NCBI GenBank assembly: GCA_028875175.1 | Contig: JAPPFO010000237.1 | Span: forward strand, 1-37,471 | Length of the DNA stretch: 37,471 bases | Direction: 5' to 3' | Source: Chloroflexota bacterium | GTDB taxonomy: Bacteria > Chloroflexota > UBA11872 | In this document: positions 18,488 through 28,231 of the stretch, in pieces | Layout: every line of letters begins with the position of its first letter | Position numbering within the stretch: position 1 is the stretch's first letter | Program-made: the position numbers and the translations under genes | The notes under the pieces: generated by a model | What the model was told of the DNA's origin: nothing | The model's database searches: none | The model's input: the letters and a program-made list of their open reading frames with translations, nothing else

Positions 18488-20089
18488 ATGCCGCTGAACC
18501 GTCGGCGGTTTGTTGGCCTGGCCGGTAGCGGCGTTGCGCTTGCGGCCCTGGCGGCGTGCGAAGGACCGCTAACGCTCGAAGGCGACGACCAAGGCCAGCG
18601 CCTCGAACTGCTGCTGGACGAGCCCGCCACCATCGATCCGGCGCTGGTCGCGCAGCCGCAGGAGGCGACGGTTGCGGAGGCTCTGTTCGAGCCGCTCGTC
18701 CGCGTCGGCGAAGGCGGAGTGGCCCAACCAGCCGCCGCCGAATCGTGGCAGATCACGGACGCCGGGCATGCCTACCAGTTCAATCTTGCGGCCAGCGGCC
18801 GATGGACGTCGGGTGAGGCGGTCTCGTCCGACGATTTTGTCTGGTCCTGGCGGCGCAACCTGGCGCCGGAACTGGGCGCCACGTTTAACTACCTCCTGTT
18901 CCCGATCACGGGGGCGGAGAGCTATGCCGCTGGCGGCCGCAATCGCGACGAGCCGGAGATAGGCGCGCCGGACACGTCGACCCTGCGGGTGCACCTGAGA
19001 AGCTCCACGCCCGGATTCCTGGCGCGCGTGGCGACCTCGACGTTCGTTCCGCTGCCACGGGCGGAAATCGAGGGCACGGGGGCCTCTTGGACCGACCCGA
19101 TCCGGATTCGCAGCAACGGGCCGTACAAGCTGGCGCAGTGGGACCGCGGCTTGGGCATGACGCTGCATCGCAATACGGAATACGGCGGTTCGGCGCCGCC
19201 GGTGTTCAGCGACGTCGTGATTCGATTCCCGCGCTCCGCCGACTCGCGGCTACAGGACTTTCATGCAAGTCCGGCGCACGCCGCCAGCGTGAGCGGAGCG
19301 GACTACAGGTCGGCGATGGCCAACGCGGACCTGCGGCCGCAGGTGCGGCTGTTCGAGCGCGCGGGAACGTGGTTCATCGTGTTCAACACGCGCAAGGCGC
19401 CCTGGGACGCGGCAGCCGTGCGGCGCGCGCTATCGCTGGCGCTCGACCGCGAGGCGTTGACCGCGGCCGTGTTCGACCAGCCCACGCTGCCGGCGCAGCG
19501 GCTGACACCCGGGAGCATCCTGGCGGCCGAGCCGGGCGGCGCGCCGAACGTCGACGAGGCGCGGGCCCTGCTGGCGAGCGCCGGGTTTCCCAACGGTGAA
19601 GGTCTCCCGCCCCTGCGTTTCACCTACCACCGCACGGACCAGTGGGATCGGCTGGCCGCCGAACTGACCCGAATATGGGACGACACGCTGGGCGTGGTGG
19701 TGCAGCCGGACGTGCGCGAGTGGCGCGACTTTCTGGACTTCTCGAACGCGCCCGGCGACTTTGACGCCTATCGCGCCGGCTGGACTTCGGAATACCGCCA
19801 CCCCGCCAACTGGCTGGATGACCTGTGGCGTTCCGACATGGACTTCTTCCGCACGGGCTGGGCCAACAGCGCGTTTGACCAACACCTGGCCACGGCAGCC
19901 GCGACAACGGACCAGGAGGCCCAGCGGGAGGCCTACGCGGCCGCCGACGCCGTGCTGGAATCCGAGGCGCCGGCAATCGCCATAGGCAGCCACGCCTCAG
20001 CCTTCCTGCTGAAGCCTGACGTGACGGGGTTTGGAATCGACCCGGTGAGCGGCGCGATCGACCTGGCGCAGGTTTCACTCAACGCCTAG
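18488..20089 (+). CDS. ABC transporter substrate-binding lipoprotein, family 5, probable Tat substrate
   Basis: N-terminus MPLNRRRFVGLAGSGVALAALAAC (twin-Arg plus lipobox); family-5 motifs HAYQFNLAASGRWTSGEAVSSDDFVWSWRRNL. Confidence 0.9.
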   Translation: MPLNRRRFVGLAGSGVALAALAACEGPLTLEGDDQGQRLELLLDEPATIDPALVAQPQEATVAEALFEPLVRVGEGGVAQPAAAESWQITDAGHAYQFNLAASGRWTSGEAVSSDDFVWSWRRNLAPELGATFNYLLFPITGAESYAAGGRNRDEPEIGAPDTSTLRVHLRSSTPGFLARVATSTFVPLPRAEIEGTGASWTDPIRIRSNGPYKLAQWDRGLGMTLHRNTEYGGSAPPVFSDVVIRFPRSADSRLQDFHASPAHAASVSGADYRSAMANADLRPQVRLFERAGTWFIVFNTRKAPWDAAAVRRALSLALDREALTAAVFDQPTLPAQRLTPGSILAAEPGGAPNVDEARALLASAGFPNGEGLPPLRFTYHRTDQWDRLAAELTRIWDDTLGVVVQPDVREWRDFLDFSNAPGDFDAYRAGWTSEYRHPANWLDDLWRSDMDFFRTGWANSAFDQHLATAAATTDQEAQREAYAAADAVLESEAPAIAIGSHASAFLLKPDVTGFGIDPVSGAIDLAQVSLNA

Positions 20090-20113
20090 GCGATCGCGTC
20101 CGCGGCACGCGGC

Positions 20114-20956
20114 TCAGCGCTCGATCGGCTGTCCGATCATCGAGCCCCACTCCGTCCAGGAGCCGTCGTAGTTGCGGACGTTGCCGACGCCCAGCAACTC
20201 GTGCAGCGCGAACCAGGTGTGGGCGGAGCGCTCGCCGATGCGGCAGTAGGTGATGACGGGTGCATCGCCCGTAGCGCCGAGCGGACCATAAATCTCCAGC
20301 AACTCGTCGGCCGACTTGAATGTTCCATCGGCCTCGTTGACGGCGGTTAGCCAGGGCACGTTGTCGGCGCCGGGAATGTGGCCGCCGCGCTGTGACAGTT
20401 CCTGGAGGCCCGGCGGAGCCAGGATCTCGCCGGTGAACTCAGCGGGCGAACGCACGTCCACCAGCACGGTGGAGCCGTCGTCAAGCGCGGCGCGGACATC
20501 CGGCTGCAAGACACGCAACGACGGGTCGGCCTCACCGGCCTCGTAGGTGGTGGACTCGACGACGGTCTCGTCGGTGGTCAACTCGCGGCCTTCCTGCTCC
20601 CACTTGAGCCGGCCGCCGTTCATCAGGCTCACGCGCTCGTGGCCGCCCATCTTGAACTGCCAGTAGGCGAAGGCGGCGAACCAGTTGTTGTTGTCGCCGT
20701 ACAGAATGACGTGGGTGTCGGCGGCGATGCCGGAGCTTTCGAGCAGCTCCTTCCACTGTTCCGGCGAGGCAATGTCGCGCCGGATGCCGTCGGAAAGCTG
20801 GGTCTCCCAATTCCAACCCACGGCGCCGGGAATGTGCCCGGAGTCGTACGAGGACGTGTCGACATCCACCTCGACCAGTCGGACGTCATCGTCGCCGCCA
20901 TGGGCAGCGACCCAGTCGGTGTCGACGAGGGTGTCTGGATTCACATATTCGGCCAT
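20114..20956 (-). CDS. Two-domain sulfurtransferase (thiosulfate sulfurtransferase/rhodanese)
   Basis: DSGHIPGAVGWNWETQL, VLVDVRSPAEFTGEI, catalytic loop TYCRIGERSAHTWFAL. Confidence 0.94.
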   Translation of the reverse strand: MAEYVNPDTLVDTDWVAAHGGDDDVRLVEVDVDTSSYDSGHIPGAVGWNWETQLSDGIRRDIASPEQWKELLESSGIAADTHVILYGDNNNWFAAFAYWQFKMGGHERVSLMNGGRLKWEQEGRELTTDETVVESTTYEAGEADPSLRVLQPDVRAALDDGSTVLVDVRSPAEFTGEILAPPGLQELSQRGGHIPGADNVPWLTAVNEADGTFKSADELLEIYGPLGATGDAPVITYCRIGERSAHTWFALHELLGVGNVRNYDGSWTEWGSMIGQPIER

Positions 20957-21010
20957 TGAGGCTACCTACCTGGGATTGCTGACTCGCCCGCGCGGATGCG
21001 GGGCCAATTC

Positions 21011-21038
21011 TTGCACGAAATCGAATCCGTATTACATT
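21011..21038 (+). promoter_or_regulatory. Candidate sigma70-type promoter for the PD40 protein gene
   Basis: TTGCAC (21011-21016), 16-bp spacer, TACATT (21033-21038), ~58 nt before ATG at 21097; locally AT-richer. Confidence 0.3.
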
Positions 21039-21096
21039 CGCGTTCGCGCGAGTGGGCTACAGTGCCCGCCGCCACCTCCACGGTCAATGTCGCCCC

Positions 21097-22674
21097 ATGC
21101 CCTCTAGCGCCCGTCGCCAGCGCAGCATTCGGGGCGCGCTGCTGGCGCTGGCGCTCCTGGGCGGGGTGTTTCTTGCCCCAGCCCGGTTTGCGCAGGCGGA
21201 ATCGCCGGCGGATTGGGCTAGCGCCCAGGGCTGGTTCTATACGCAGGCCGGACCGGGCGACGGTCTCGGTTTCGAAGTGACGGATGCGGACGACATCCCG
21301 TTCTGGACGTTCTTTCAGTCCGCCGGTGGGGTTCGGCAGCTTGGCTACCCACTTTCCAATCGCTGGTCGGAGGGTCCGCTGACCTTCCAGGCGTTTCAGA
21401 AGGCCGTTCTTCAATGGACGCTGGCCGACGGGGTGACGTTGCTGAACGTCTATGACCAACTCAGCCAGGCCGGGCGGGACCCCTGGTTGAGAACCGCGCG
21501 CGGCATTCCGGTTCCGCCGGACGCAGGGGAAGCGGACGGGCGTGCGTTTGACGAAGTCTTAGCGGAACGCCTGGAGATGCTGAAGCGTTATCCGGAGATC
21601 GAGCGCCGCTGGTTTCGCAATGACCGCTGGCTGGATGCCTATGGCCTGCCGGTGGTCGTCGAAGACCGGGGCGACCTTGTGGTACTGCGGGCGCAGCGCG
21701 CGGTGTTCCGGCTGTGGCGCCCTGACTCCGAAGCGGCGGTCAGCCCGCCCAATGTCCTCATTGCTCACAGCGGATTGGACTACCGGGACGGCGGCCTGAT
21801 TCCGGCCGAGGCGACGGCCGCAATCCCCGATCCGAACCTGGCCGGAACGACGGGGCTGCTGGCGTTCCTGAGCAACCGCAGCGGGGCGTGGAATCTTTGG
21901 TCGATGACCCCAACGGGAACCGAGCTCACGCAGCTCACGCAGTCGGGAGGCCTGACCAGCCGCCCGAACTGGTCGCCCGACGGTCGGCGGATTGCGTACG
22001 CCGCGTTTGCGAGCGGGGGGTACCAGGTCTTTGTGGCGGACAGCGACGGTGGGAACCCACAGCAACTGACGAACACCACCGCCACGGACTGGGAGGCCTG
22101 GTGGTCGCCGGATGGCGAGCGCCTGGTGTTTGCCAGCACACGCAGCGGCGAGAGTGAGATTTACACCATGTTCGCGGACGGCTCCGACCAGCGGATTATT
22201 GGGGATCAAGCCGGGTTTCTCTGCTACCCCGCATGGTCGCCAGACGGCACGCAACTGATCTTTGCCAGCGGCTCCGACATCGTGACGGTGGACCTTGCCA
22301 ATCCTTTGCGGACGCGCTCGGTGATCAGCAGCGGGCGCGATCCTTCGTTTTCCCCGGACGGCACGCTGATTACCTTTGCGCGCTGGGTGGGCGACGCGTT
22401 TGATGTGTTTGTGGCGGACGCGGACGGGTCGAACGAGATACGGCTGACCACGCACCCGGCGCCTGACTGGAATCCGGTGTTTTCGCCGGACGGCGCGAAA
22501 ATCGCCTTTGCGAGCTACCGGGACGCCAACTGGGAGATCTATACCGTTCGGGTCGACGGGACGGACCTGCAGCGGATTACGAACAACCCGGCGTCGGACT
22601 ACCTGCCGGCCTGGGGAAGTGCCCTAGACGCCACCCTGCAAACGCGAGCGGGCAGCGGCAGCCGCCCCAAGTAG
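21097..22674 (+). CDS. Secreted PD40/TolB-like beta-propeller protein with N-terminal GYP/LGFP-like repeats
   Basis: Signal peptide; GVRQLGYPLSNRWSEGPLTFQAFQKAVLQW; about six PD40 units (NWSPDGRRIAYAA, WWSPDGERLVFAS, AWSPDGTQLIFAS, SFSPDGTLITFA, VFSPDGAKIAFAS). Confidence 0.85.
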   Translation: MPSSARRQRSIRGALLALALLGGVFLAPARFAQAESPADWASAQGWFYTQAGPGDGLGFEVTDADDIPFWTFFQSAGGVRQLGYPLSNRWSEGPLTFQAFQKAVLQWTLADGVTLLNVYDQLSQAGRDPWLRTARGIPVPPDAGEADGRAFDEVLAERLEMLKRYPEIERRWFRNDRWLDAYGLPVVVEDRGDLVVLRAQRAVFRLWRPDSEAAVSPPNVLIAHSGLDYRDGGLIPAEATAAIPDPNLAGTTGLLAFLSNRSGAWNLWSMTPTGTELTQLTQSGGLTSRPNWSPDGRRIAYAAFASGGYQVFVADSDGGNPQQLTNTTATDWEAWWSPDGERLVFASTRSGESEIYTMFADGSDQRIIGDQAGFLCYPAWSPDGTQLIFASGSDIVTVDLANPLRTRSVISSGRDPSFSPDGTLITFARWVGDAFDVFVADADGSNEIRLTTHPAPDWNPVFSPDGAKIAFASYRDANWEIYTVRVDGTDLQRITNNPASDYLPAWGSALDATLQTRAGSGSRPK

Positions 22675-23592
22675 ACCCACGTTTTCGCCCAGCGACCAGG
22701 GTTCGAGCCGCAGGTTGGGCGCGGTGCTCTCCAGGAGATGCTGGCGGACCGTAGCCCGGAGCGGATCGAACAGGAGGTCGCCGGCGTTGGCGATTCCGCC
22801 GCCGATGACCACCGTGTCCAGGTTGACGAGGTGGGCGACGTTGACGATGCCAAAGCCGACGGCGCGTCCGGCGCGGGCCAGGGCCTCGGTCGCCAATTCG
22901 TCGCCTCGTTGCGCGGCCTCAACGACGTCGCGGCCGGAAGGGTCGGTCTGTCCGCCGAGACTGCTGGAGCGGCCTTCGGCGATTCGGTCTGCGACCCAGG
23001 CGGCAATGTCAGGACCGGCGGCGAGGGCCTCGATGCACCCGCGATTGCCGCAATCACAGAGCGGACCGTCAAAGTCGACCGTCATGTGGCCGAACTCGCC
23101 GGCGCTGCCGTAGGCGCCGTGCCAGAGCTCACCGTCCAATATCAGGCCGCCGCCCACGCCAGTACTGACGGTGATATAGAGCATGTTCCGGGAGCCCTGG
23201 GCGACTCCGTACTGGTTCTCGGCCAGCGCGGCGGCGTTGGCGTCGTTCTCGAGGAACGCCGGAAGGCCAACGGCATCGCCGATTCGCGCCGCCAGCGGGA
23301 CTTCCTTCCAGCCCGGCAGGTTGGGCGCCTCGTGAATGACGCCGGTGGCCCAGTCGAGCGGCCCCGGGGCGCCGATTCCGACGGCTGCGAGCTCCGAGAC
23401 GTCAACGGACGCCCGCGCCAGCGAGTCATGCAGCACGCCAACGATGCGGTCGATTACCGCGTCCGGCCCCTGAGACGCCTCCGTGGCACCGGCCACGAAG
23501 CCCGCAATGCCGCCGTTCCCGTCAACGACGGCCGCGCGCACGCTGGTCCCGCCAAGATCGATTGCGCCGACCGGCCTGGACACATCAGGCAT
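22624..23592 (-). CDS. ROK-family sugar kinase (glucokinase-like)
   Basis: AIDLGGTSVRAAVVD, GVGGGLILDGELWHGAYGSAGEFGHM, zinc motif CDCGNRGCIEALAAG; start MPDVSRPVG at 23592. Confidence 0.94.
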   Translation of the reverse strand: MPDVSRPVGAIDLGGTSVRAAVVDGNGGIAGFVAGATEASQGPDAVIDRIVGVLHDSLARASVDVSELAAVGIGAPGPLDWATGVIHEAPNLPGWKEVPLAARIGDAVGLPAFLENDANAAALAENQYGVAQGSRNMLYITVSTGVGGGLILDGELWHGAYGSAGEFGHMTVDFDGPLCDCGNRGCIEALAAGPDIAAWVADRIAEGRSSSLGGQTDPSGRDVVEAAQRGDELATEALARAGRAVGFGIVNVAHLVNLDTVVIGGGIANAGDLLFDPLRATVRQHLLESTAPNLRLEPWSLGENVGLLGAAAAARSRLQGGV

Positions 23593-24775
23593 CGATCGAG
23601 CCCTTGACCGGCGGCGCCGCGAGACTGTCCGGCTCGCGTGCGCTTCTACGTCGCAGCGCCTGGACGATTTCGAACAGCACCATGGCCGCGAAGATGAAGA
23701 CCGGCGCCAGCAGCATGCCACCTCGGGGGCCGGCGGCGTCCGACGCGGTTCCGATCATGGGCGCGAGCAGCGCGCCGCCAACGCTGGCCATGGCCGCGAG
23801 GCCCCCGGCAAGGGATCCGGCCATTTCCGGCCGAAGACGCAGGCCGATTCCCAGTGCAGTTGGAAAGACGCCCCCGACCGTTGCGCCCGTCAGGACGAAG
23901 CCCAGCACAGCCAGCGGCGCGGAATTCGCCAGCGCCGCCAATCCCGACATGCCGAATGCGAGCGCGAGCGACCAGCGAACGATGCTCGACGCACGCCAGG
24001 TGCCCACGAGACGGGCCACGACCAATCGCCCGAGCAAGACTCCAATCCAGAACGTCGTCACGGAAGCGGCCGCGGCAGCTCGCGGGATTCCCTGCACGCG
24101 TTCCATGAACGCCGCACCGAAGTCACCGAACGCGATTTCGACCCCGACGTACAGCATCAGGACCAGTCCAAGCAGAATCGACACCGGCGAGCCAAGCGCT
24201 CTGACTACGCCGCGAACGGGGGGAACGGCGCCAGTACGCGGCGGGTAGGACAAGCGCATGAACATGAGGCCGCTGGTGGCAAACCAGACGGCCACGACCA
24301 CGTAGGCCACTCGCCAGCTGGCAAACGCCGCAAGGCAGATTGCCACGAGTGGCGGCGCCACGATGGCCCCGAGGGCGAACGCGGTGTTGAACAGGTTGAG
24401 GTCGCGCGTGCTGCGCTCGCGGGCCAGGTCGGCGACGAGCGCTGTTGCGGCCGCCAGGCCCGGACCGAACCCGGCGCCAATCAGAAACCCCGCCGCCAGC
24501 AGGGAGCCGAACGTGGGGCTGGCGGCAAACCAGAACATGGCCAGGGCCGTTCCAAGCGCCGACGGGACCATCACCGCTCGGCGACCAAAGCGGTCAGACA
24601 CCGCACCGCCAGCCAGCGACCCGGCAATGAAGCCGACGGAGATAACGGTTATGACCACGCTGATCTGGCTATACGTGATGCCGAAGTCTTCGCTGATCGA
24701 TTCGAGTGACGGGCCAAAAACGCTGATGGCTGCGCCGCCGGCGGCGTAGAACCACATGCTGGCCGCGAGGATCAT
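23585..24775 (-). CDS. MFS transporter
   Basis: 12-TM-like ORF, AGSLAGGAVSDRFGRRAVMV signature; start MILAASMWFY likely, longer track start improbable. Confidence 0.88.
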   Translation of the reverse strand: MILAASMWFYAAGGAAISVFGPSLESISEDFGITYSQISVVITVISVGFIAGSLAGGAVSDRFGRRAVMVPSALGTALAMFWFAASPTFGSLLAAGFLIGAGFGPGLAAATALVADLARERSTRDLNLFNTAFALGAIVAPPLVAICLAAFASWRVAYVVVAVWFATSGLMFMRLSYPPRTGAVPPVRGVVRALGSPVSILLGLVLMLYVGVEIAFGDFGAAFMERVQGIPRAAAAASVTTFWIGVLLGRLVVARLVGTWRASSIVRWSLALAFGMSGLAALANSAPLAVLGFVLTGATVGGVFPTALGIGLRLRPEMAGSLAGGLAAMASVGGALLAPMIGTASDAAGPRGGMLLAPVFIFAAMVLFEIVQALRRRSAREPDSLAAPPVKGSIDA

Positions 24776-24809
24776 GGTGCGTGCCCGACCGCCGACGATC
24801 TGGTGGCCG

Positions 24810-25976
24810 TCAACTTCGTAACTCGGCCGTGTGCAGCCGGCGCGCCAGCAGCAATAGGAGAAAGGCAATGCCAAGCGTGACCGGCATAAGAGCCACCGCC
24901 GCACGCACAGACTGCGCGTCCGCAACGGCGCCTGCCGCCAGCGAGAGACCGGCGAACCCCGCGCCCCCCATGGCGAGCATGAAGCCGGCGATCATGCCGG
25001 CCGCCGACGGTCGGTAACGCACCCCAATCCCGACCACCGTGGTAAAGACCGGTCCGGCCGCCAATCCGGCGAGCACGGCGGCGGCGAGGATTGCCAGGGG
25101 CTGGGAAACTCCGGCAACGATGGCCGCGAAGAGAAGCGAAAGACCCAGACTTCCAAGAGCCAGGTTGTAGGGCTGCACTCGCAGCGCCAGCCATGCGCCA
25201 ATGATCCGCCCGAGCGATATGCCGAACCAGAAGGCTGCGACCAGGGTGGCCGCGGCCGGGCGCGAGAATCCATGGTCGGCCTCCAGGTACGCGGCCAGGA
25301 ACCCGCCGAGGCCGAGTTGCATGCTGAAGTAGCCGACGACGACACAGCCGAGCAGGATCGGCACGGGACGCAGGACGGCGGAGACCAGGGCGCCACCTTT
25401 GGCGCGAAGCTCGGAAGCGGCCGGAATGCGTGCCGACAGCAGCATGATCGACGTCAGCATGACCAACAGCGCCGCGGTGAGATAGCCGCCGCGCCAGCCG
25501 ATCGGCGTTTGCAGCAGTGCGCCGACCAGCGGCGGCGCCGTAAGCGCGCCCAAGCCAAAGGGCATCTGCGAGATCGTCATGGCGCGGCCGGTTGCGTCGC
25601 CCGCAACGTCTGAGATGGTGGCCATGAGCGGGGCCTCCGTCAGCCCAAATCCAAAGCCGTTCAGGCAGGCGCCAAGCAGCAACACTTCCAGCGCCGGCGA
25701 GAAGCCGGACGTCAGCAACCCGATTGCAAAGAGGGTCACGCCGGTGGTAAGCGTGAAGCGACGGCCGAGCCGATCCGCCACCAACCCGCCGACAATCGTG
25801 CCGGTTGCGTACGAAGTCGCGGGAACGATCAACGTCAGGACCACCAGCACATAGGAGAGGTTGAGGTCGGCGCGCACCGCCTCGAGCGATGGACCTGGAA
25901 TCGCCAGCACGAGGCCGACGGTGAAATAGAACGGCATGGAGCGTGGGACGACCGAGCGCCGCCCGCCGATGGTCAT
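24810..25976 (-). CDS. MFS transporter (paralogue of adjacent gene)
   Basis: GTIVGGLVADRLGRRFTLTTG signature; FWFGISLGRIIGAWL matches FWIGVLLGRLVVARL in the neighbour. Confidence 0.88.
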   Translation of the reverse strand: MTIGGRRSVVPRSMPFYFTVGLVLAIPGPSLEAVRADLNLSYVLVVLTLIVPATSYATGTIVGGLVADRLGRRFTLTTGVTLFAIGLLTSGFSPALEVLLLGACLNGFGFGLTEAPLMATISDVAGDATGRAMTISQMPFGLGALTAPPLVGALLQTPIGWRGGYLTAALLVMLTSIMLLSARIPAASELRAKGGALVSAVLRPVPILLGCVVVGYFSMQLGLGGFLAAYLEADHGFSRPAAATLVAAFWFGISLGRIIGAWLALRVQPYNLALGSLGLSLLFAAIVAGVSQPLAILAAAVLAGLAAGPVFTTVVGIGVRYRPSAAGMIAGFMLAMGGAGFAGLSLAAGAVADAQSVRAAVALMPVTLGIAFLLLLLARRLHTAELRS

Positions 25977-26009
25977 GCGCGAGCCAGGCGCCAGTCTTTC
26001 CGCGGGCGG

Positions 26010-27269
26010 TCAGGCGGACGGTTCAAACGCGCCGCTCTCGAGGATGGCGTCGTCCGCATCAAAGCCGAACGGGCTGGCCGGGTCGATGACCTCGCAGGTT
26101 CCCGGCAGGTCGTCGAGCACGCCCTCGCTGACCCAGAAGGTCTCCAGATCCAGGGTGTTTTGGATCCGCCCGATCCGGAGCGGCTGATTGGTGGTTCGGG
26201 CGGCCAGGTGCAGGACCGTTTCGTAGCACGCACGGTCGGTGGGCAGCGTCAGCGGCACCTTGGCGGCGTGCAGCGCCATGGCGGTGAGGGTGTTCATGGC
26301 CAGGGCTTCGTGGTCGATGGCGTCGGCCAGCTTGCGGCTGCAGAGATCGGCCAGCCCGATACCGACGGCGTTGCCGTGGGACTCGGGCGTGAGACCCAGG
26401 ACGGCCAGCCAGCCATAGTCGGGCGTGCGGTCAAGCTCTCCCAGGCGACGCCACATGCCGACGACGTTGGGATCCATGCCCGATCCGGAGATGTTCTTGC
26501 CCATGCGGTCGATCAGCAGACCGTCGAGCTTGTCCAGCGGCAGACGCGGCATGAGCTTGTGGGCGATCTTGAGAAGGGCTTCGTCGGTCGCGTGGAAGGC
26601 CTCCGGGGGCACGACCTCGGCGCGGGCGGGCCGGTCAAAGGCGTTCTCGACCAGGGCAACGCCGCAAAGGAGATGCCCGGATGCCACGGTCAGAGCCGCC
26701 GCCTCGGGAATGCCCGTGGCCAGCGGGTGCGCGTGCAGCGATTCGGCCCCGCGGCGATTGCCGAGGCCGATGACACTCATCTTGCACAGGCCGCTTTCGA
26801 TCGGCCCGCGGAAGCCCGTGTGGGGCTTGACGCGGCCAATCACGATCACGCCGTCGGACGCCGCGGCCGCGGCGTCCAGGTGGACGGTGATGCCGGAAGC
26901 CGTCTTGCCCAGTTCGACCGTGTCCATGGTGGCTCGAACCGGAGCGCCGACGCTCCGCTCGTGCACCCCGTAGTCGGCGAGAACCGACGCCTGTCCCTCG
27001 GCCGTGCCGCCGCCGTGGCTGCCCATGGCAGGAACCACGAACGGCTGCAATCCGGCCTCGCGCAGTCCGCTCACGAGAGTCCGCACAACCTCAACGACCG
27101 GCGAGACGCCGCGCGAGCCGACAGCGATGGCGACCGAAGAGCCCTCGGGCAGCGCGGCTCGTTGGAGTTGACGGCGCAGCCCAGCAGTCAGGTGCGCTTC
27201 GAAATCGTCCAGCTCGACGGTGTCGAACGTTTGGCGGACGAGGTGCATGCGGGGTGCGATTGCAGGCAT
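26010..27269 (-). CDS. LarA-like (DUF2088) nickel-pincer-dependent racemase/epimerase family protein
   Basis: VPAMGSHGGGTAEGQASVLADYGV, IGRVKPHTGFRGPIESGLCKMSVIGLGNRRGAESLH; family-level match only. Confidence 0.8.
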   Translation of the reverse strand: MPAIAPRMHLVRQTFDTVELDDFEAHLTAGLRRQLQRAALPEGSSVAIAVGSRGVSPVVEVVRTLVSGLREAGLQPFVVPAMGSHGGGTAEGQASVLADYGVHERSVGAPVRATMDTVELGKTASGITVHLDAAAAASDGVIVIGRVKPHTGFRGPIESGLCKMSVIGLGNRRGAESLHAHPLATGIPEAAALTVASGHLLCGVALVENAFDRPARAEVVPPEAFHATDEALLKIAHKLMPRLPLDKLDGLLIDRMGKNISGSGMDPNVVGMWRRLGELDRTPDYGWLAVLGLTPESHGNAVGIGLADLCSRKLADAIDHEALAMNTLTAMALHAAKVPLTLPTDRACYETVLHLAARTTNQPLRIGRIQNTLDLETFWVSEGVLDDLPGTCEVIDPASPFGFDADDAILESGAFEPSA

Positions 27270-27341
27270 GGCGCAGTCTAGCCAAGGGCCGTGGGTGGCC
27301 GAGACGCGGTCACAGCAGGGCCAAATTGGCTCCTTCCAAGG

Positions 27342-28043
27342 TCAGCCGGACATTTCCACGCGCCATGGTCGGCAGCCTTTCGAGCTGAGGGTCACGGGAT
27401 CCTGCCGGTAGTGGGGGCTTTCCCTGATGCCCCCGCTGAATGCCAGGTCGCGAATACTGAGCCGATCCGGGCTTTCGATAACGCGGTTCAGACGTCGGCT
27501 GCCGCCCGACTCGATCCAGGTGAGCTTGACCGTGCAGGGCAGACCCGCGTTGCCGGGCGGCTCAGATACGAGGGTCATTTGGGTGGTCAGGAATTCGGGG
27601 AGAGCTTCCGTTCCTTCCGAAATGCTGTGAACCACGCGAATCTCGCGGCGCTCCGCCAGGATGTTCAGCCACAGGTTGTAGCCCAGAAGAAACAGTCCAA
27701 CGAGTGCGACACCCAGGACGAGCGCACCCAGCGTCCGGCGACTCCGCCGCTGCCGCTGCGCCATGACCGTTGCCGCCTGGGCTCGCACCGCCGGGTCGCG
27801 GCGCACCGGCGGCGCGCGGCTGACTGCCGGCTCTGCCGCGGCGGTACGTGCGTCGGGAAGCTCCCTGGCGCGACCGCCAACCAGAAAATGGACCCAGTGA
27901 AACGCGCCCTTCAGCAAGTGAATCGCGGCGTTGACGGCCACGACGACCGCGGCCCCGAAGATCACCCAGCCGGCAACAACCACCAGCAGGGCAACGGCCA
28001 CAATGATCGCGGCGACTACAAACGAAGGTCCGGTTAAGTCCAA
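27342..28043 (-). CDS. Hypothetical membrane protein (two or three TM segments, C-terminal soluble domain)
   Basis: 233-aa ORF, hydrophobic segments near residues 8-40 and 105-125. Confidence 0.55.
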   Translation of the reverse strand: MDLTGPSFVVAAIIVAVALLVVVAGWVIFGAAVVVAVNAAIHLLKGAFHWVHFLVGGRARELPDARTAAAEPAVSRAPPVRRDPAVRAQAATVMAQRQRRSRRTLGALVLGVALVGLFLLGYNLWLNILAERREIRVVHSISEGTEALPEFLTTQMTLVSEPPGNAGLPCTVKLTWIESGGSRRLNRVIESPDRLSIRDLAFSGGIRESPHYRQDPVTLSSKGCRPWRVEMSG

Positions 28044-28231
28044 GTTCTCGCCAATTCGCCGCTGGGAATAGCGCCAGTGGTCGGGTCAGCGGCGGCAGGC
28101 TTTCAAGCTACCAGAGCATGTGTGCAATAGGGCGCACGTGGTTGGCCGAGCGGTGACCGACTTCCACGACCTGCACAGCTGCCGCTCCCTACTGGAAGAG
28201 TCGTGTCCGGTAGGGCACGCTGGCGGGCAGG

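Noticed and set aside
20090-20113. CCGCG-GCA-CGCGG hairpin as a bidirectional terminator between convergent genes
   Set aside because: Only 5-bp stem, no U-tract on either strand; expected by chance at this GC content.
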